Shown: piece after piece, positions 35,936-46,468 of the stretch
Numbering within the stretch: the stretch's first letter is position 1
Layout of the letters: each line of letters starts with the position of its first letter
Assembly: GCA_963930655.1 (NCBI GenBank)
Contig: OZ005607.1
Location: 25,490,874 to 25,554,873, forward strand
Direction of reading: 5' to 3'
DNA: 64,000 nt
Source of the DNA: Myrica gale
Lineage: Eukaryota; Streptophyta; Magnoliopsida; Fagales; Myricaceae
Notes under the pieces: model-generated
Database searches by the model: none
Told to the model about the DNA's origin: nothing
The model's input: the letters and a program-made list of their open reading frames with translations, nothing else
Position numbers and translations under genes: made by a program

Positions 35936-37559
35936 CGGATCATGAAATAAATTTCATAAAAACACAGATACGTTATTATTATTTACAACCCAAAATAGTC
36001 ATCGGACGCAATTCTCATGCATTCACCCTAATTACCCAAATTTTCAAACCACAAAGTTACACACAAAACTATGTATCCATTATATATTCCCTGATCAAAT
36101 ATCATGTATAGGAAAGTAATGCCCATATCTTGTACGTTTTCTTTTAGATTTTTATACCAGGCATGATAGAGGTAGACGTGAAGTTATATATATATATATA
36201 TATATATGCTCGTCTTGTTGCCTTTCGCTAACGCTATCAAATTAATGTTTGCTTTTACCGACGATTTTAGTAGCTAGTTAGTTATCGCGAATATTCTTAT
36301 CCTTTTACCGACAGTTGACGCTTGCCACTTTAGAGCGAAATTCTTGTAGTGTAGAAGGAAAACAAAACGCATGGGACCGGCCAATTATTCGTGCATAGTA
36401 AACGACTTTTTTGGCATGGCAAACCTTGACAGAAACCTTGTAGCTAGCTAGGTGGACACCGTACGTGACAGACCACCAACAACAAATGGAAAGCCACCAG
36501 CAAGAAAATCAGTCACTGCCAAAACAAGTAAAGAATGAAGAGAAATACGAAAAAAAAAATTCAACCACAAACCGATTGAAAGTTTCGGATAATATAATTC
36601 AAATAATAAAATCAAATAGTTTCTATTCTAAATTCAAGGGACATAAACAGTCAGCCAGCTCTCCTTCGTGATTAAATGAAGTGGCACGTTTTTGTCTGCT
36701 TGGGTTTTCTGTTCCAAATCCAAAAGACATAAATATTCATCGAACTCTCCTTCATTAAGTGGCGCAATTTGGTCCCTTAGATTTAGAAAAACAACTTTAC
36801 TCCATCTATTGTAGCAGCTTTGGACTGGAAGTTTTGATCTTATCTTTTTCGGATGAAGGTGAATTTGGAATTTAAGCATGATTCTGATTAAACCCTTATC
36901 CACAGAATCAGGATAGGAAAGGTACACACGTACAATTTCTGTACCTCTAATCTCGCTAGAGATGTGGTCCGCCATGCACAGTTTGTACTCCACTTGATTG
37001 TGAATATCATATCTAGTATAGATCACGTACGTTTGTTTTCTTCTCTTTGGACTAAAGGGTTTCTTTGTAAAATTAAAATAACAAGCATGCATGCATGCTT
37101 GTACTAATAATTTAAATACAATATTATTAGTTAAATAATTGTTTAAGTTTTTTAAGGACTCTTGTTTGCGGTTTACTGATATTATATTTCCTTTAATTTG
37201 GAGCACTAGTCGTACTTGCCATCACAGACGCCAAGTGGACTGAGGAGGCTTAGAGTTGAAGAGCTTGTAATCTTGCGAGGCAATGGAGAAGGAGAACGTG
37301 AGGACTTTGACAGGGTGTACGATTACGATGTCTACAATGATCTTGGAAATCCTGATAGTAATCCTGAGCTTAAAAGACCAGTGCTGGGAGGCAAAGAGCA
37401 CCCCTATCCTCGACGTGGCCGAACTGGACGCCCTCGCTGTGAATCAGGTGCCAAAATTTTTGTATATAGTACTGTCGATTAATTACATAAAATATTGTTT
37501 ATGTTTGTTTTGATCCCATATAACCTCTCTCTCTCTGTATATATAGGCGGGCTACTTTT

Positions 37560-37682
37560 TTTTCTAATAATAGTATAGAATATTATTATATATAAATGTT
37601 CTATACTATTATCTCTTAACAATTAGAAAAGTCACGTAATATATATTCTATACTATTATCTCTAACATTTAGAAAAATACAT

Positions 37683-37720
<38 letters not shown>

Positions 37721-37775
37721 AAGAGTGAGTCAGGTGACGTAATAAATATTCTATACTATCATCTCTAATCATTAG
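37560..37775. repeat. Local repeats and TA microsatellite in intron 3 of LOX copy 1
   Basis: Four copies of a motif around TCTATACTATTATCTCT followed by TAGAAAA, interrupted by a TA run (37687-37717). LOX copy 2 has only one such motif in the same intron, so the intron grew here by local duplication. Confidence 0.7.
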
Positions 37776-40521
37776 AAAAAAATATCCCGCCCGTGATTAG
37801 ACAGTACCCAGATGTTTGTTTTTGCTGGGTACATTAATTTTCCCTTTTGTCTCGTGTGCTAGCTTCTGAACTCCAGCTACGAGCTGGGATAAATTGAAAA
37901 GACACTGGGGGTTATACTTTTGTTCTAGAGTTTTGAGTAATAATTAAGAAAAAGATTTCCCAAAACGGAAAAATTAGATCATGATGGGGTTGAAAACGAG
38001 GTACATATATATTTCTCAGGTTCTAAACGAACTATGACACGTTATACGATTTCCCAATCTTCTTGGGTACGGTTCATATAGGAAAGGTACTATCTAATCA
38101 CAATGAAATAACATAAACAGTACCATTAATTTCTGCAAATCGGTGAGATGACTCTTTGAGTTTTTCTTCACTGACCTCCTGCCAAGAAAAAGAGTTAGGT
38201 AAAACGAGACGTTTACTGTAAATGTAGCTCTTCAATATTGATTAATTTTGTGCACAGATCCATTGTCGGAGTCAAGGAGCGGCAGCGTCTATGTTCCACG
38301 GGATGAAAGCTTCTCAGAAGTAAAGAAGCTCACATTCTCAGCGAAGATTGTGTACTCAGTTTTGCATGCATTTTTACCATCCCTGGAGACGGCAATCATC
38401 GACAGTGACCTGGGATTTCCAAACTTCAACGCCATAGACTCGCTTTTCAACGAGGGGGTTACCTTGCCTCCCCTTAAAGAAAAAAAACTGAGAGATATCC
38501 TACCCAGGCTACTCAAGGCTATCAACGATAGAGGAGAGGATGTTTTGCGGTTTGAAACCCCAGATACAATGGATAGTAAGAAACAAACAACAGCAAACTA
38601 GTGTTTGTCTAAATGGTAGCTAATTTTTTTTTCACATGCAGGAGACAGTTTCTTTTGGTCTAGCGATGAGGAATTTGCCAGGCAGACTCTTGCTGGTCTA
38701 AACCCCTATAGCATAAAGTTGGTCACGGTATGAATTTTTTAGACATTCACGGTGAAAGTACTCATCAGCTGTATGTGCTTTCTCTAAGCTACAAAAATGT
38801 AATAAAATCATGCAGGAATGGCCACTGAAAAGTAAACTCGACCCAAAGATCTACGGCTCCTCAGGATCAGCAATCACTACAGAAATTATTGAAGAAGAAA
38901 TAAAAGCCTTCATGACCGTAGAGGAGGTAATTTACATATTTGAAGGGCCAACTTCGGGACCCCATCACCATTTTCGACTTACACATGCATATATAATTCC
39001 ATTGTTTGTAATTGGTATACGAGCAGGCCATAAATCAGAAGAAGTTGTTCATTATAGATTACCATGATCTATTCTTGCCATATGTGAGCAAAGTAAGAGA
39101 AATCAAAGGCACAACATTTTATGGATCACGGACGCTGTTCTTTCTAAGCCCAGATGGCACGTTAAGGCCGTTGGCCATTGAGCTGACTCGGCCACCGCTG
39201 AACGGGAAGCCGCAATGGAAAGATGTTTTCACACCTAGTTGGAATGCTACAGGTGTATGGCTTTGGAGACTTGCAAAAGCTCATGTCCTCGCCCATGATT
39301 CCGGTTATCACCAACTTGTTAGTCACTGGTATGGATTCCCGTTACCAATTTTTGTTTGGTTATTTATTCGGACGTCTAGATTACCAAATTTGTTCCATCG
39401 CTTTTTTCAGGCTAAGAACTCATGCTTCTACAGAACCTTATCTAATTGCAACGAATAGGCAACTCAGCGCGATCCACCCAATCTACAGATTATTGCACCC
39501 TCATTTCCAGTACACTATGGAGATTAATGCTTTTGCCCGAGCAGTACTTATCAACGGAGGAGGGATCATTGAGAACTCATTCTCACCTGGAAAATATTCA
39601 ATGGAGATTAGCTCCGTCGCCTATGACCAACAGTGGCAGTTCAACTTGCAAGCTCTGCCAGCTGATTTAATTAGCAGGTGATTGTTTCATAACCAGCCTT
39701 TCGTAAAAGGATTCCAGCGTAGCTAGGTTGACTAATGTTTTGAGGCTCTTCTACTTGCCAGGGGACTGGCTGTTGAGGATTCCACCGCTCCACACGATCT
39801 GAAGCTCACAATTCAGGACTACCCCTTTGCCAATGATGGTCTCATCCTTTGGGACTCTATGAAAGAATGGGTAAGTGACTATGTCAGCCACCATTACCCT
39901 GAGCCGAGCCTCATAGAGTCTGATCAAGAACTACAACAATGGTGGACAGAAATCCGAACAGTAGGGCACGGCGATAAAAAGGACGAACCATGGTGGCCGA
40001 TCCTCAAGACCTCAAAGGACCTTATAGAAATCATCACAACGATTGTATGGGTGTCATCTGCCCACCATGCAGCCGTGAACTTTGGATAATATGCTTATGC
40101 AGGTTATTTCCCTAACCGGCCTACAATTGCTAGAACAAATATGCCCACTGAAGATCCTTCTGAAGAATCGTGGAGCAACTTCTTGCGAAGGCCCGAAGAT
40201 TATCTCTTGCGATGCTTCCCTTCGCAAATTCAGGCAACAAGAATGATGGCTGTCATGGACATACTATCAAATCATTCTCCGGACGAGGATTATCTTGGAG
40301 AAAAGATAGAGCCAACGTGGGCTGAGGATCCATTTATAAAGGCGGCCTTCGAACGGTTCAATGGGAGGTTGGTGGAACTTGAAGGGATTATCGACGAGAG
40401 GAATGCAAACAGGAATTTGAAGAACAGAAACGGTGCTGGGGTCCTGCCATATGAGCTTTTGAAGCCATTTTCCCCACCCGGAGTGACTGGAAAGGGAGTT
40501 CCCTATAGCATTTCCATTTGA

Positions 40522-40719
40522 AATTGAAATGCAAATTTCTGATCATGGGGAATTTGAACAAATAATGGGATAGATATCCCTGGAATTCCTTAGGGAATGA
40601 ACCGGATCATCAGTTCTTTTTTCGTTATATATAATCTTTGAGTTGTAATTGTTTTATCTTAAGTTGTCTTGTCTTTCACGAGTTTTGAAAGCTTCTCATG
40701 TTGTTATAAAGACAAGTTG
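40522..40719. other. 3' flank of LOX copy 1
   Basis: Closely similar to 62127-62297 plus 62720-62757 downstream of LOX copy 2. It probably contains the 3' untranslated region. No extra feature. Confidence 0.6.
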
Positions 40720-42014
40720 TGTAATGCCCGGGGCCCAAACTCAAAACAAAAAGATTTCTATTTAAAATAAGACTTTTTTTATCATGACTAATCATTTATC
40801 TAGGCTCCAATATTTTAAAATTAATTTTTACCACGTTAACAAAATATACATAAACAGTAAAAAGCCCAAAGATATCAATCCGAGCTCTACCATTTATATT
40901 AGCGTATCCGATATTTTTCAACATCGATTAAGATTTTCCAAAAGAATTACAATGACTTTCCCAACATTAATCTCCGAAAGTACTCTTGCAAAACACGCAT
41001 TCGAAACACAAATTTATCTGAAACTCCTTGAACTTCTCTAATTCTACCAACTCTGAAAATATATGAGAATAAGTGGTGAGCTACGACTAGCTCAGTAAGT
41101 AGCAAGTCAATGGAGGTTGGGGAAAAAATAATTTTATCACAATAACTGAAATCCAAAATAAAATACCGTGAGCCATACCAAACCCAAAAATACAAGTTTG
41201 TAACAAAAATATCAAAGACCACACAATATAGGGAAATAACCAATGGTCACACAAACCTCTAGGCCACATAGACCTCCAAGCCACAAAGATCTCCAAATAC
41301 CACGAGGGGTATCAATTTGACCACACAGACCACAACGTACCACGAGGGGTACCAAATTGGCCACACAGACCACATAGATATATCACAAGCGCAAGAATAA
41401 TTTTCACAGTATGCTCACCAAAACAAGTTATAAATATTTCAGTTGAGTTTTACGAAATCTCGACAATCTCATTTTATCCAAAATTTGTTAAGTTCCCCAA
41501 ATAATACATCAAAATCATATAAAAATATGATGCAGGTTTAAAAATCCTATTGAAGAACCACTTACCTCAACTCTCTACCAATCCTTAAAGCTTATCCAAT
41601 AATTGTTGAATAATCTCTCGAAACCTTGTAGCACAACCTCAATCAAAATTTTGGTCTCCAATATACATTCTTTGTGACCATTTATTAACCTCCACCTCTT
41701 CAAATTTTAAAATTCAAACATACTTCTATTCATCAATTTAAAATTCAAATATAAGATCTTTATCCATGTCTTTCAAATTCAAACATTAGAGTAATCTTTA
41801 TCCATATCTTAATTCTTAAATCAAACATAGGATCAAATCTGTATCAAACCTTTAAATTCAAATATAGATCACATCTCTATCTCAGCACCTTTAAATTCAA
41901 AAATACGATTCAACCTCTATCCAAAAATCAAAAATAGGATTAAGCCTTTATCTCTTCGTTTAAAATTCAAAATACTCACTTAACACATTTTTCGAAACGG
42001 GGTATTACAATTTG
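40715..42014 (-). mobile_element. Solo LTR of an LTR retrotransposon, including target duplication
   Basis: A 1290-bp LTR at 40720-42009 with ends TGTAATGCCCG and CGGGGTATTACA (TG...CA). It is flanked by AGTTG on the left and ATTTG on the right, a 4/5 match to a 5-bp target duplication. No internal region is attached, so it is a solo LTR. Relatives are at 46469-48235 and 49541-50877. Orientation (minus) is inferred from the primer-binding site beside the relative at 47347. Fossil; superfamily not certain, Ty3-type likely. It inserted right at the left end of the TRIM, reusing the same target. Confidence 0.8.
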
Positions 42015-42498
42015 TGATACCATGAATCCCACATGGAGTGGGAGAAGAGAATGAATGAGAGATGAGTTCTATAAGGGTTAAGTCTCACATTGGGACCTTA
42101 CTGAGTTGAATTGAGCTTTATAATGATCCAAAAGGCTTCAAGAGCAACCTTGACTAGTCCTTTTGAAGTCAAAGCACATATGTGACTAGTGCTTGTCCTT
42201 AGGTTGTTACAAATGGTATTAGAGCGGTCTTAGTAACCACCAATGTGAGCTTGGTGGGTCTTGACGAGAACGTCAAGGGTTTAAAGGGGGAGATTGTGAT
42301 ATCCTGAATCTCACATGTAATGGGAGAAGAGAATGAATGAGAGATGAGTTCTATAAGGGTCAAGTCTCACATTGGGACCTTACTAGGTTGAACTGAGCTT
42401 TATAATGATTCAATGGGCTTCAAGAGCAACATTGACTAGACCTTTTGAAGTCAAAGCACAGATGTGGCCAGTACTTGTCTTTGGGTCGTTACAAGTTG
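42015..42498 (+). mobile_element. TRIM (terminal-repeat retrotransposon in miniature), 479 bp
   Basis: Two 197-bp LTRs (42015-42211 and 42297-42493), both starting TGATA and ending GTTACA, enclose only 85 bp. Next to the left LTR is a primer-binding site, TGGTATTAGAGC, close to the one used with initiator methionine tRNA, and before the right LTR is a purine tract (AAAGGGGGAGA). The right target copy is AGTTG (42494-42498), and the left one is AGTTG at 40715-40719, now separated by the solo LTR. The structure looks whole but it has no genes by nature. The LTRs differ at roughly one position in ten by eye, so the insertion is old. The empty site is kept in the second duplicate near 62755. Confidence 0.88.
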
Positions 42499-42823
42499 AG
42501 TTCATGATCTCTCGCGGTTGGACTAATACTCTCCTGAAGCTCGACCCACGCTCGAATCACGCTCGACTGATGCTCTGTTAAAATTTACAACATATAATTT
42601 TCTTGAATTAGAAATTGCGGGTGGAGTATGAATAATGTAGAAGATACTTGAAGTTTCTCCCTAGCCGGAGAAGCTTTTCCACTGACTTAAATAGGTAACT
42701 AAGGTAGTCATTTGGCTAAGTTGAAAAAGTGAGCAAATGAGCCTGTGGTATGTGTAAGAAGAAAGTGAGATCGTATAAGAGTGAAAGTAAATGTGTTGGT
42801 GATTGAAAAGAAGAGAGTAATGT
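42499..42823. other. Duplicated intergenic DNA downstream of LOX copy 1
   Basis: Matches 62764-63060 in the second duplicate (GAGTTCATG, CCACGCTCGAA, AATTAGAAATTGCGGGT, GTGAAAGTAAATG). No gene. Confidence 0.6.
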
Positions 42824-43064
42824 CACTACAAAAAATATGACCTTTAGTAGCGGTCGGAAACCACTGTTAAAGGTAAAAAAACGCTGCTATATCTTTAGCA
42901 GCGGTTTTTTAACAGTTATAGCTCCGTCATAGTAGATCTATAACGGCGGTTTGCGCGACCGCTGGTGAAGACCGTGGGTTAGACCCGAACCGAAAATAAA
43001 GAAATGTTGCGCTCAAAGCAAAAATATTGGCCTGTCGCGCGCACGGCCTATTCATGCTCTGTTT

Positions 43065-43259
43065 TTGCCACTTCGAGGATTAATTAACGACCCATTAATA
43101 TTGCCAGAAAAAGGAAGAGAAAAGTTAGATATGGTCTATGAAGCACCAGGCATACAAGATCCATGTTTGCAACCTATATTTTGCGAATATGCAAGAAATA
43201 TTACATTTCTCTTGACAAAATTTTTGGAAGTAGACCCTGTTTGGAGCTTCGAAAGCTGA
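43065..43259 (+). other. Open frame inside the CACTA element, unrecognised
   Basis: 64 codons, starting MPLRGLINDPLILPEKGREK. It resembles no family I can name. It could be part of a captured exon. Kept at low confidence. Confidence 0.2.
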
Positions 43260-43458
43260 ACCTGTCGATGTCCTAAATGGAATGTCGTGGCTATCCACAG
43301 TACACAGACCTAGTATAGGCAAACAAAATATCATACCATCATTATTCTTGTTAAAATGAAAATCAATGATGAATAAATAACAACACTGATAACGAAAAGG
43401 GTGCAACTGCAGGACTCATTAAACAAGGTTCAAAGTAGCAACTACATGACTCATTGTA

Positions 43459-43689
43459 TCAATAAACTGGGTTTCCTTCATCAAAACTGTAAGTGAAGAG
43501 AGCTCTGTAGGTGTAGATGTGGTCTCCGGGCTTGAGCTCACTCCTCTCCACTCTGTGGGTGAGCAGACTCATTCTCTCCTTCTCACTGGTACAAACCTGA
43601 TGCAAGCTGTTCAGACCTGATGCGAGCTGTTGAAGCTGCTCGAGCTCACGTTCGCAACTTTGTTGACTGCTCGGGGAAGGGGGCGACAT
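43459..43689 (-). pseudogene. Captured fragment of an LRAT-domain (NC domain) protein gene
   Basis: On the minus strand the frame contains [20 protein letters not shown] followed by RALFTYS. This is the beginning of the plant LRAT/NC domain (usually ...[11 protein letters not shown], then FTYSHHGIYVG). The catalytic His and Cys lie further on and are absent: after FTYS the frame turns into unrelated sequence and ends. The upstream 45 residues (Gln/Leu/Ser-rich) are not from the family. It is a gene piece inside a CACTA element, so it is not expected to be functional. Confidence 0.65.
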
Positions 43690-44068
43690 TTAGATGCAAT
43701 TGGGTGAGGTGAGACGCAAAGGGATTAAGAGATAGAGAGAGGGCAAGAGAAGTGAGAGACGGGAGATAGGGAATTTGGGGTTGGGCGGGAAAGGATTTGA
43801 AAGAATGTTGAAAGAATGCTACTTATGGGAGCGCGACAAGCAAAAAATAATGGTTTTTGAGTGAGAAGCGAGAGTGAAATTTGGGACTTGGCGCGCTAAA
43901 TGGGGTGTATAGCGGCGGTCAGTGACCGCCGCTGAAGGTAAAACTTATAACCGCGTTTTGCTGCAAAACGCTGTTAAAGTGAATCTTTAGCGGCGGTCAG
44001 TGATCGCCGTGAAAAAGACAGCCGCTATAGTCATCATGAATAAACAAAAGCGAGAAAATGTGATGTTT

Positions 44069-44427
44069 TTATTTTTAGGGAAATATGATAGTTGGTCACT
44101 AGGTTTACAACACTTTTACGATTTAGTCACTAGGTTTCATTTTTTACTAAATGGTCACTGAGAATATATAATTATCTGGTCTTTCCATCAAATCTCCGTT
44201 AAATTTTTAACCGGAATAATGGTAGATCAATTTATTTACTGTTTGCGGAAAATGTAGCGGTTGGCCGCATTCTATTCCGTTAAAAATTAACGGATGTTTG
44301 ACGAAAAGACTAAATCGTCACAACTATATATTCTCAGTGACCATTTAGTAAAAAAATAAAATCTAGTGACTAAATCGTAAAAGTGCTATAAATCTAGTGA
44401 CCAAATATCATATTTATATTATTTTTA
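44069..44427. mobile_element. Mutator-type MITE, including target duplication
   Basis: The element is 44078-44418 (341 bp). Arms of about 100 bp are near-perfect inverted repeats (AATATGATA, TTGGTCACTAG, TTTAGTCACTAG, AAATGGTCACTGAGAATATA). The flanks TTATTTTTA (44069-44077 and 44419-44427) are an identical 9-bp duplication. The second duplicate has no insertion here (near 63335-63360). No coding capacity. Confidence 0.85.
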
Positions 44428-45053
44428 TATATCTTTTAGGGTATACGTACCAGCAAACAGATACGGAAGTCCGTACAGAGAAAATAGGCACACATGCCGG
44501 TACAGAGAAGCAGATGGGCCTCACGAACAAAACAAGCTCTCAGTCCCGTATAGACCGGGCTCCGAGTTCCGTACAAATCCATAAAAATAGAGGAAAATTT
44601 GAATATTTGGTTACTAAATTTTATCCATTTTACTTAATAGTCACTGTAATTATTATTTTATATTTTTCAGTAACTAAATCCTTAATAATTATTTAGTCCT
44701 TCTTTACGAAGACGTCAGCATCATTCACCAGCTCGCCTCCAATTTTTCCACGTCAGGATTCTAGTCAAACAATCACCCGACAGAACGACCCAGTTTAAGT
44801 CATCTTCCAATGCGATCATATGAGAAAAACCAGGCGTCGTTAGCTAGCTGTGGGTGTCGCCGATGGACCGATGGTGATGCTTCGCGATTGCCATTGCCTA
44901 GAAGCAGTACTAGCTTAGTAGTGTCTGTGAGTTTTATTGAAGGATAAGAAGTGCGTTGGTTGCGAGCTTCCGCTGCCTTTTACATTACCTCGCGCGCGCG
45001 TATTACGCCGATTCTAAATCCCTCTCTTCGTCTGCCCCTAACCTCCTCCGCCA
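44428..45053. other. Promoter-side region of the F-box gene, copy 1
   Basis: Aligns with 63361-63960 ahead of the second F-box copy. Both have GCGTCGTTA, GCTGTGGGTGTCGCCGATG and GTGCGTTGGTTGCGAGCTTC. No separate gene. Confidence 0.6.
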
Positions 45054-45249
45054 TGGGAAGAAGAATCAACAGAGGAATACAAGCCTATTCCAGCGGCGCC
45101 AGTAAGAGCAAGAGGTGGAATAAGAGATCAGTACTAGAGGAACATAAAGAAGTGGCACAAACTGCCCCCAGCTATATCTCGCGGCTTCCCCAGCCTGTTC
45201 TCACAGACATTCTCTTCCGACTGCCGCTCAAAACTATATATAGCTGCAG
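45054..45249 (+). pseudogene. F-box protein gene, first exon only (copy 1)
   Basis: The exon encodes a basic leader (MGRRINRGIQAYSSGASKSK) and then the start of an F-box, ISRLPQPVLTDILFRLPLKT followed by IYSCRC, and ends at a GT donor (45250). F-box proteins bring targets to SCF ubiquitin ligases. No later exon follows: from 45412 the DNA consists of LTR remnants and repeats, so the gene seems cut off. The ATG at 45054 is preferred over an upstream in-frame ATG (44951), because the upstream part is not kept in frame in the second copy. Confidence 0.7.
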
Positions 45250-45411
45250 GTGCGTAAACTTCTCTTAGAGCCTGAATTTGCTCAATTTTATCCCACAAGA
45301 GCACCCTCTAGCATTATCCTCCAACCTCTAAGCGACGACCTTAAACAATATATATATACCTCTATGCCGTCGATCTTGAGGACTCTGTTAATATTAATAT
45401 ATACAATTAAT

Positions 45412-46468
45412 TGTAATACCACACTTTAATTTTTCTAAGTATTCTTAATTATCTTAATTTTAGTAATTAAATTATAAAATAATATTTAATTATTATTTTC
45501 CGATTTAATTATTTTATTAGTTTAAAAATAAGGAAAATCCCTAAATTATGTGAAAATTTTCCTCTTTCATCTCTTTTCAATATCTTCAATCTAGTAACAT
45601 ATTTTACACATTTAGTGGCTTGAAAATTTTTAAATAATGATTTATTTTGCTGAAAATATTAAAATGCTATTATTTCAGACTTTTTAGTCCTAATTACCTT
45701 TTAAACTCAATATGCTTCGAACTTTTTGCTTGGAATTGTGTTAATTACTTAATTACTAAGCCAATATAATATTTTCTAGCCTAACCCTGCATCTTAGGAG
45801 TAGATTTAGGATTTATTTTAATTAATTAATAGGCCTAGAAATTAAGTTTTATTGCATAAAGGCTTGAAAACAAAGCCCAATGGACCTCTCCCAAACCCAA
45901 TTCGGCCCAAACCTTTTCCAAAGCCCAGCCCACCCTATTTTGTGACTCAAATCCGGTCAGCCCCTAGTTTAGTGCCCATAGGAACTTTTTGTAATAATTT
46001 GCAACGATTAGTCATCATTGGCTGCCTCACCTTGCTGCCCATTCCCCTTCAATTGCTTGAGTAGACCACCTAAGCTAAACCTAGACACAATGATTTCAAC
46101 CTACTAATTAACTCTAGTGACACAGGTGTGGTCAAGACAAAATGTCAGATTAAAATTAAAGTCTGAAATGATTTGCGAAGAGTTTCTGTTCGAGTTATAG
46201 CTTGTTGAAAAGCTCTACGAGTCTAGTTTCCAACGCATCAAACAACGTACAATTGAGAGTTTTCTAGGCGAAGTTATAGTTAGTTACTCCAAGGAAGTCA
46301 GGCTAGCAGCTAATTCCGAAGTATAGCGAATTTTGGACGAGTTTGCTATTTTTAGCTTGTTCTTTTGGATTTTCACTGTCTTTTCATTTCCCTAAGAGAT
46401 TCTTTTATATTTCCTAAGTCTCAATTAATATTTTGGAAGATGTATTTCTCATTTACCCATGCTTGGAG
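45412..46468. mobile_element. Probable old LTR fragment
   Basis: It begins TGTAATACCACAC, and the interior has the texture of plant Ty3-type LTRs, including AGTCTAGTTTCCAACGCATC followed by AAACAACG. It is cut on the right by the next LTR (46469). Neither a partner LTR nor a target duplication is visible. Fossil, class tentative. Confidence 0.4.

Larger units (their letters stand above)
34316..40521 (+). pseudogene. Lipoxygenase copy 1, 9 exons, one nonsense codon in the last exon
   Basis: Exons 34316-34694, 35275-35543, 37210-37447, 38258-38575, 38642-38727, 38816-38926, 39027-39328, 39411-39677 and 39762-40521 join to 910 codons. All splice signals are canonical and all phases match copy 2. 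The only lesion I see is TAA at 40087-40089, where copy 2 has CAA (Gln) in the motif [14 protein letters not shown]. The product would stop after 765 residues, right behind iron ligands His759 and Asn763. It would lose about 144 residues, including the C-terminal Ile, the fifth iron ligand, so activity is not expected. The rest of the frame is intact, so loss is recent or the stop could be an allele. The domain order is as in copy 2. Confidence 0.93.
42824..44035. mobile_element. CACTA (En/Spm-type) element, right end missing, with a captured host gene piece
   Basis: It starts with CACTACAAAAAA, the CACTA terminus, followed by subterminal repeats of the type TAGCAGCGGT and GCGGTC in both directions at each side (42845-42970 and 43915-44030). 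The right terminus is not a matching TTTTGTAGTG, so this end is lost or rearranged. The second duplicate lacks the element and has about 250 bp of different sequence at this place (63060-63312). There is no transposase. The interior holds a host-like fragment on the minus strand (43459-43689). Confidence 0.75.

Noticed and set aside
44951-45053. Upstream in-frame ATG as the F-box start
   Set aside because: The second copy does not keep this upstream part in frame, so the conserved ATG at 45054 is preferred.
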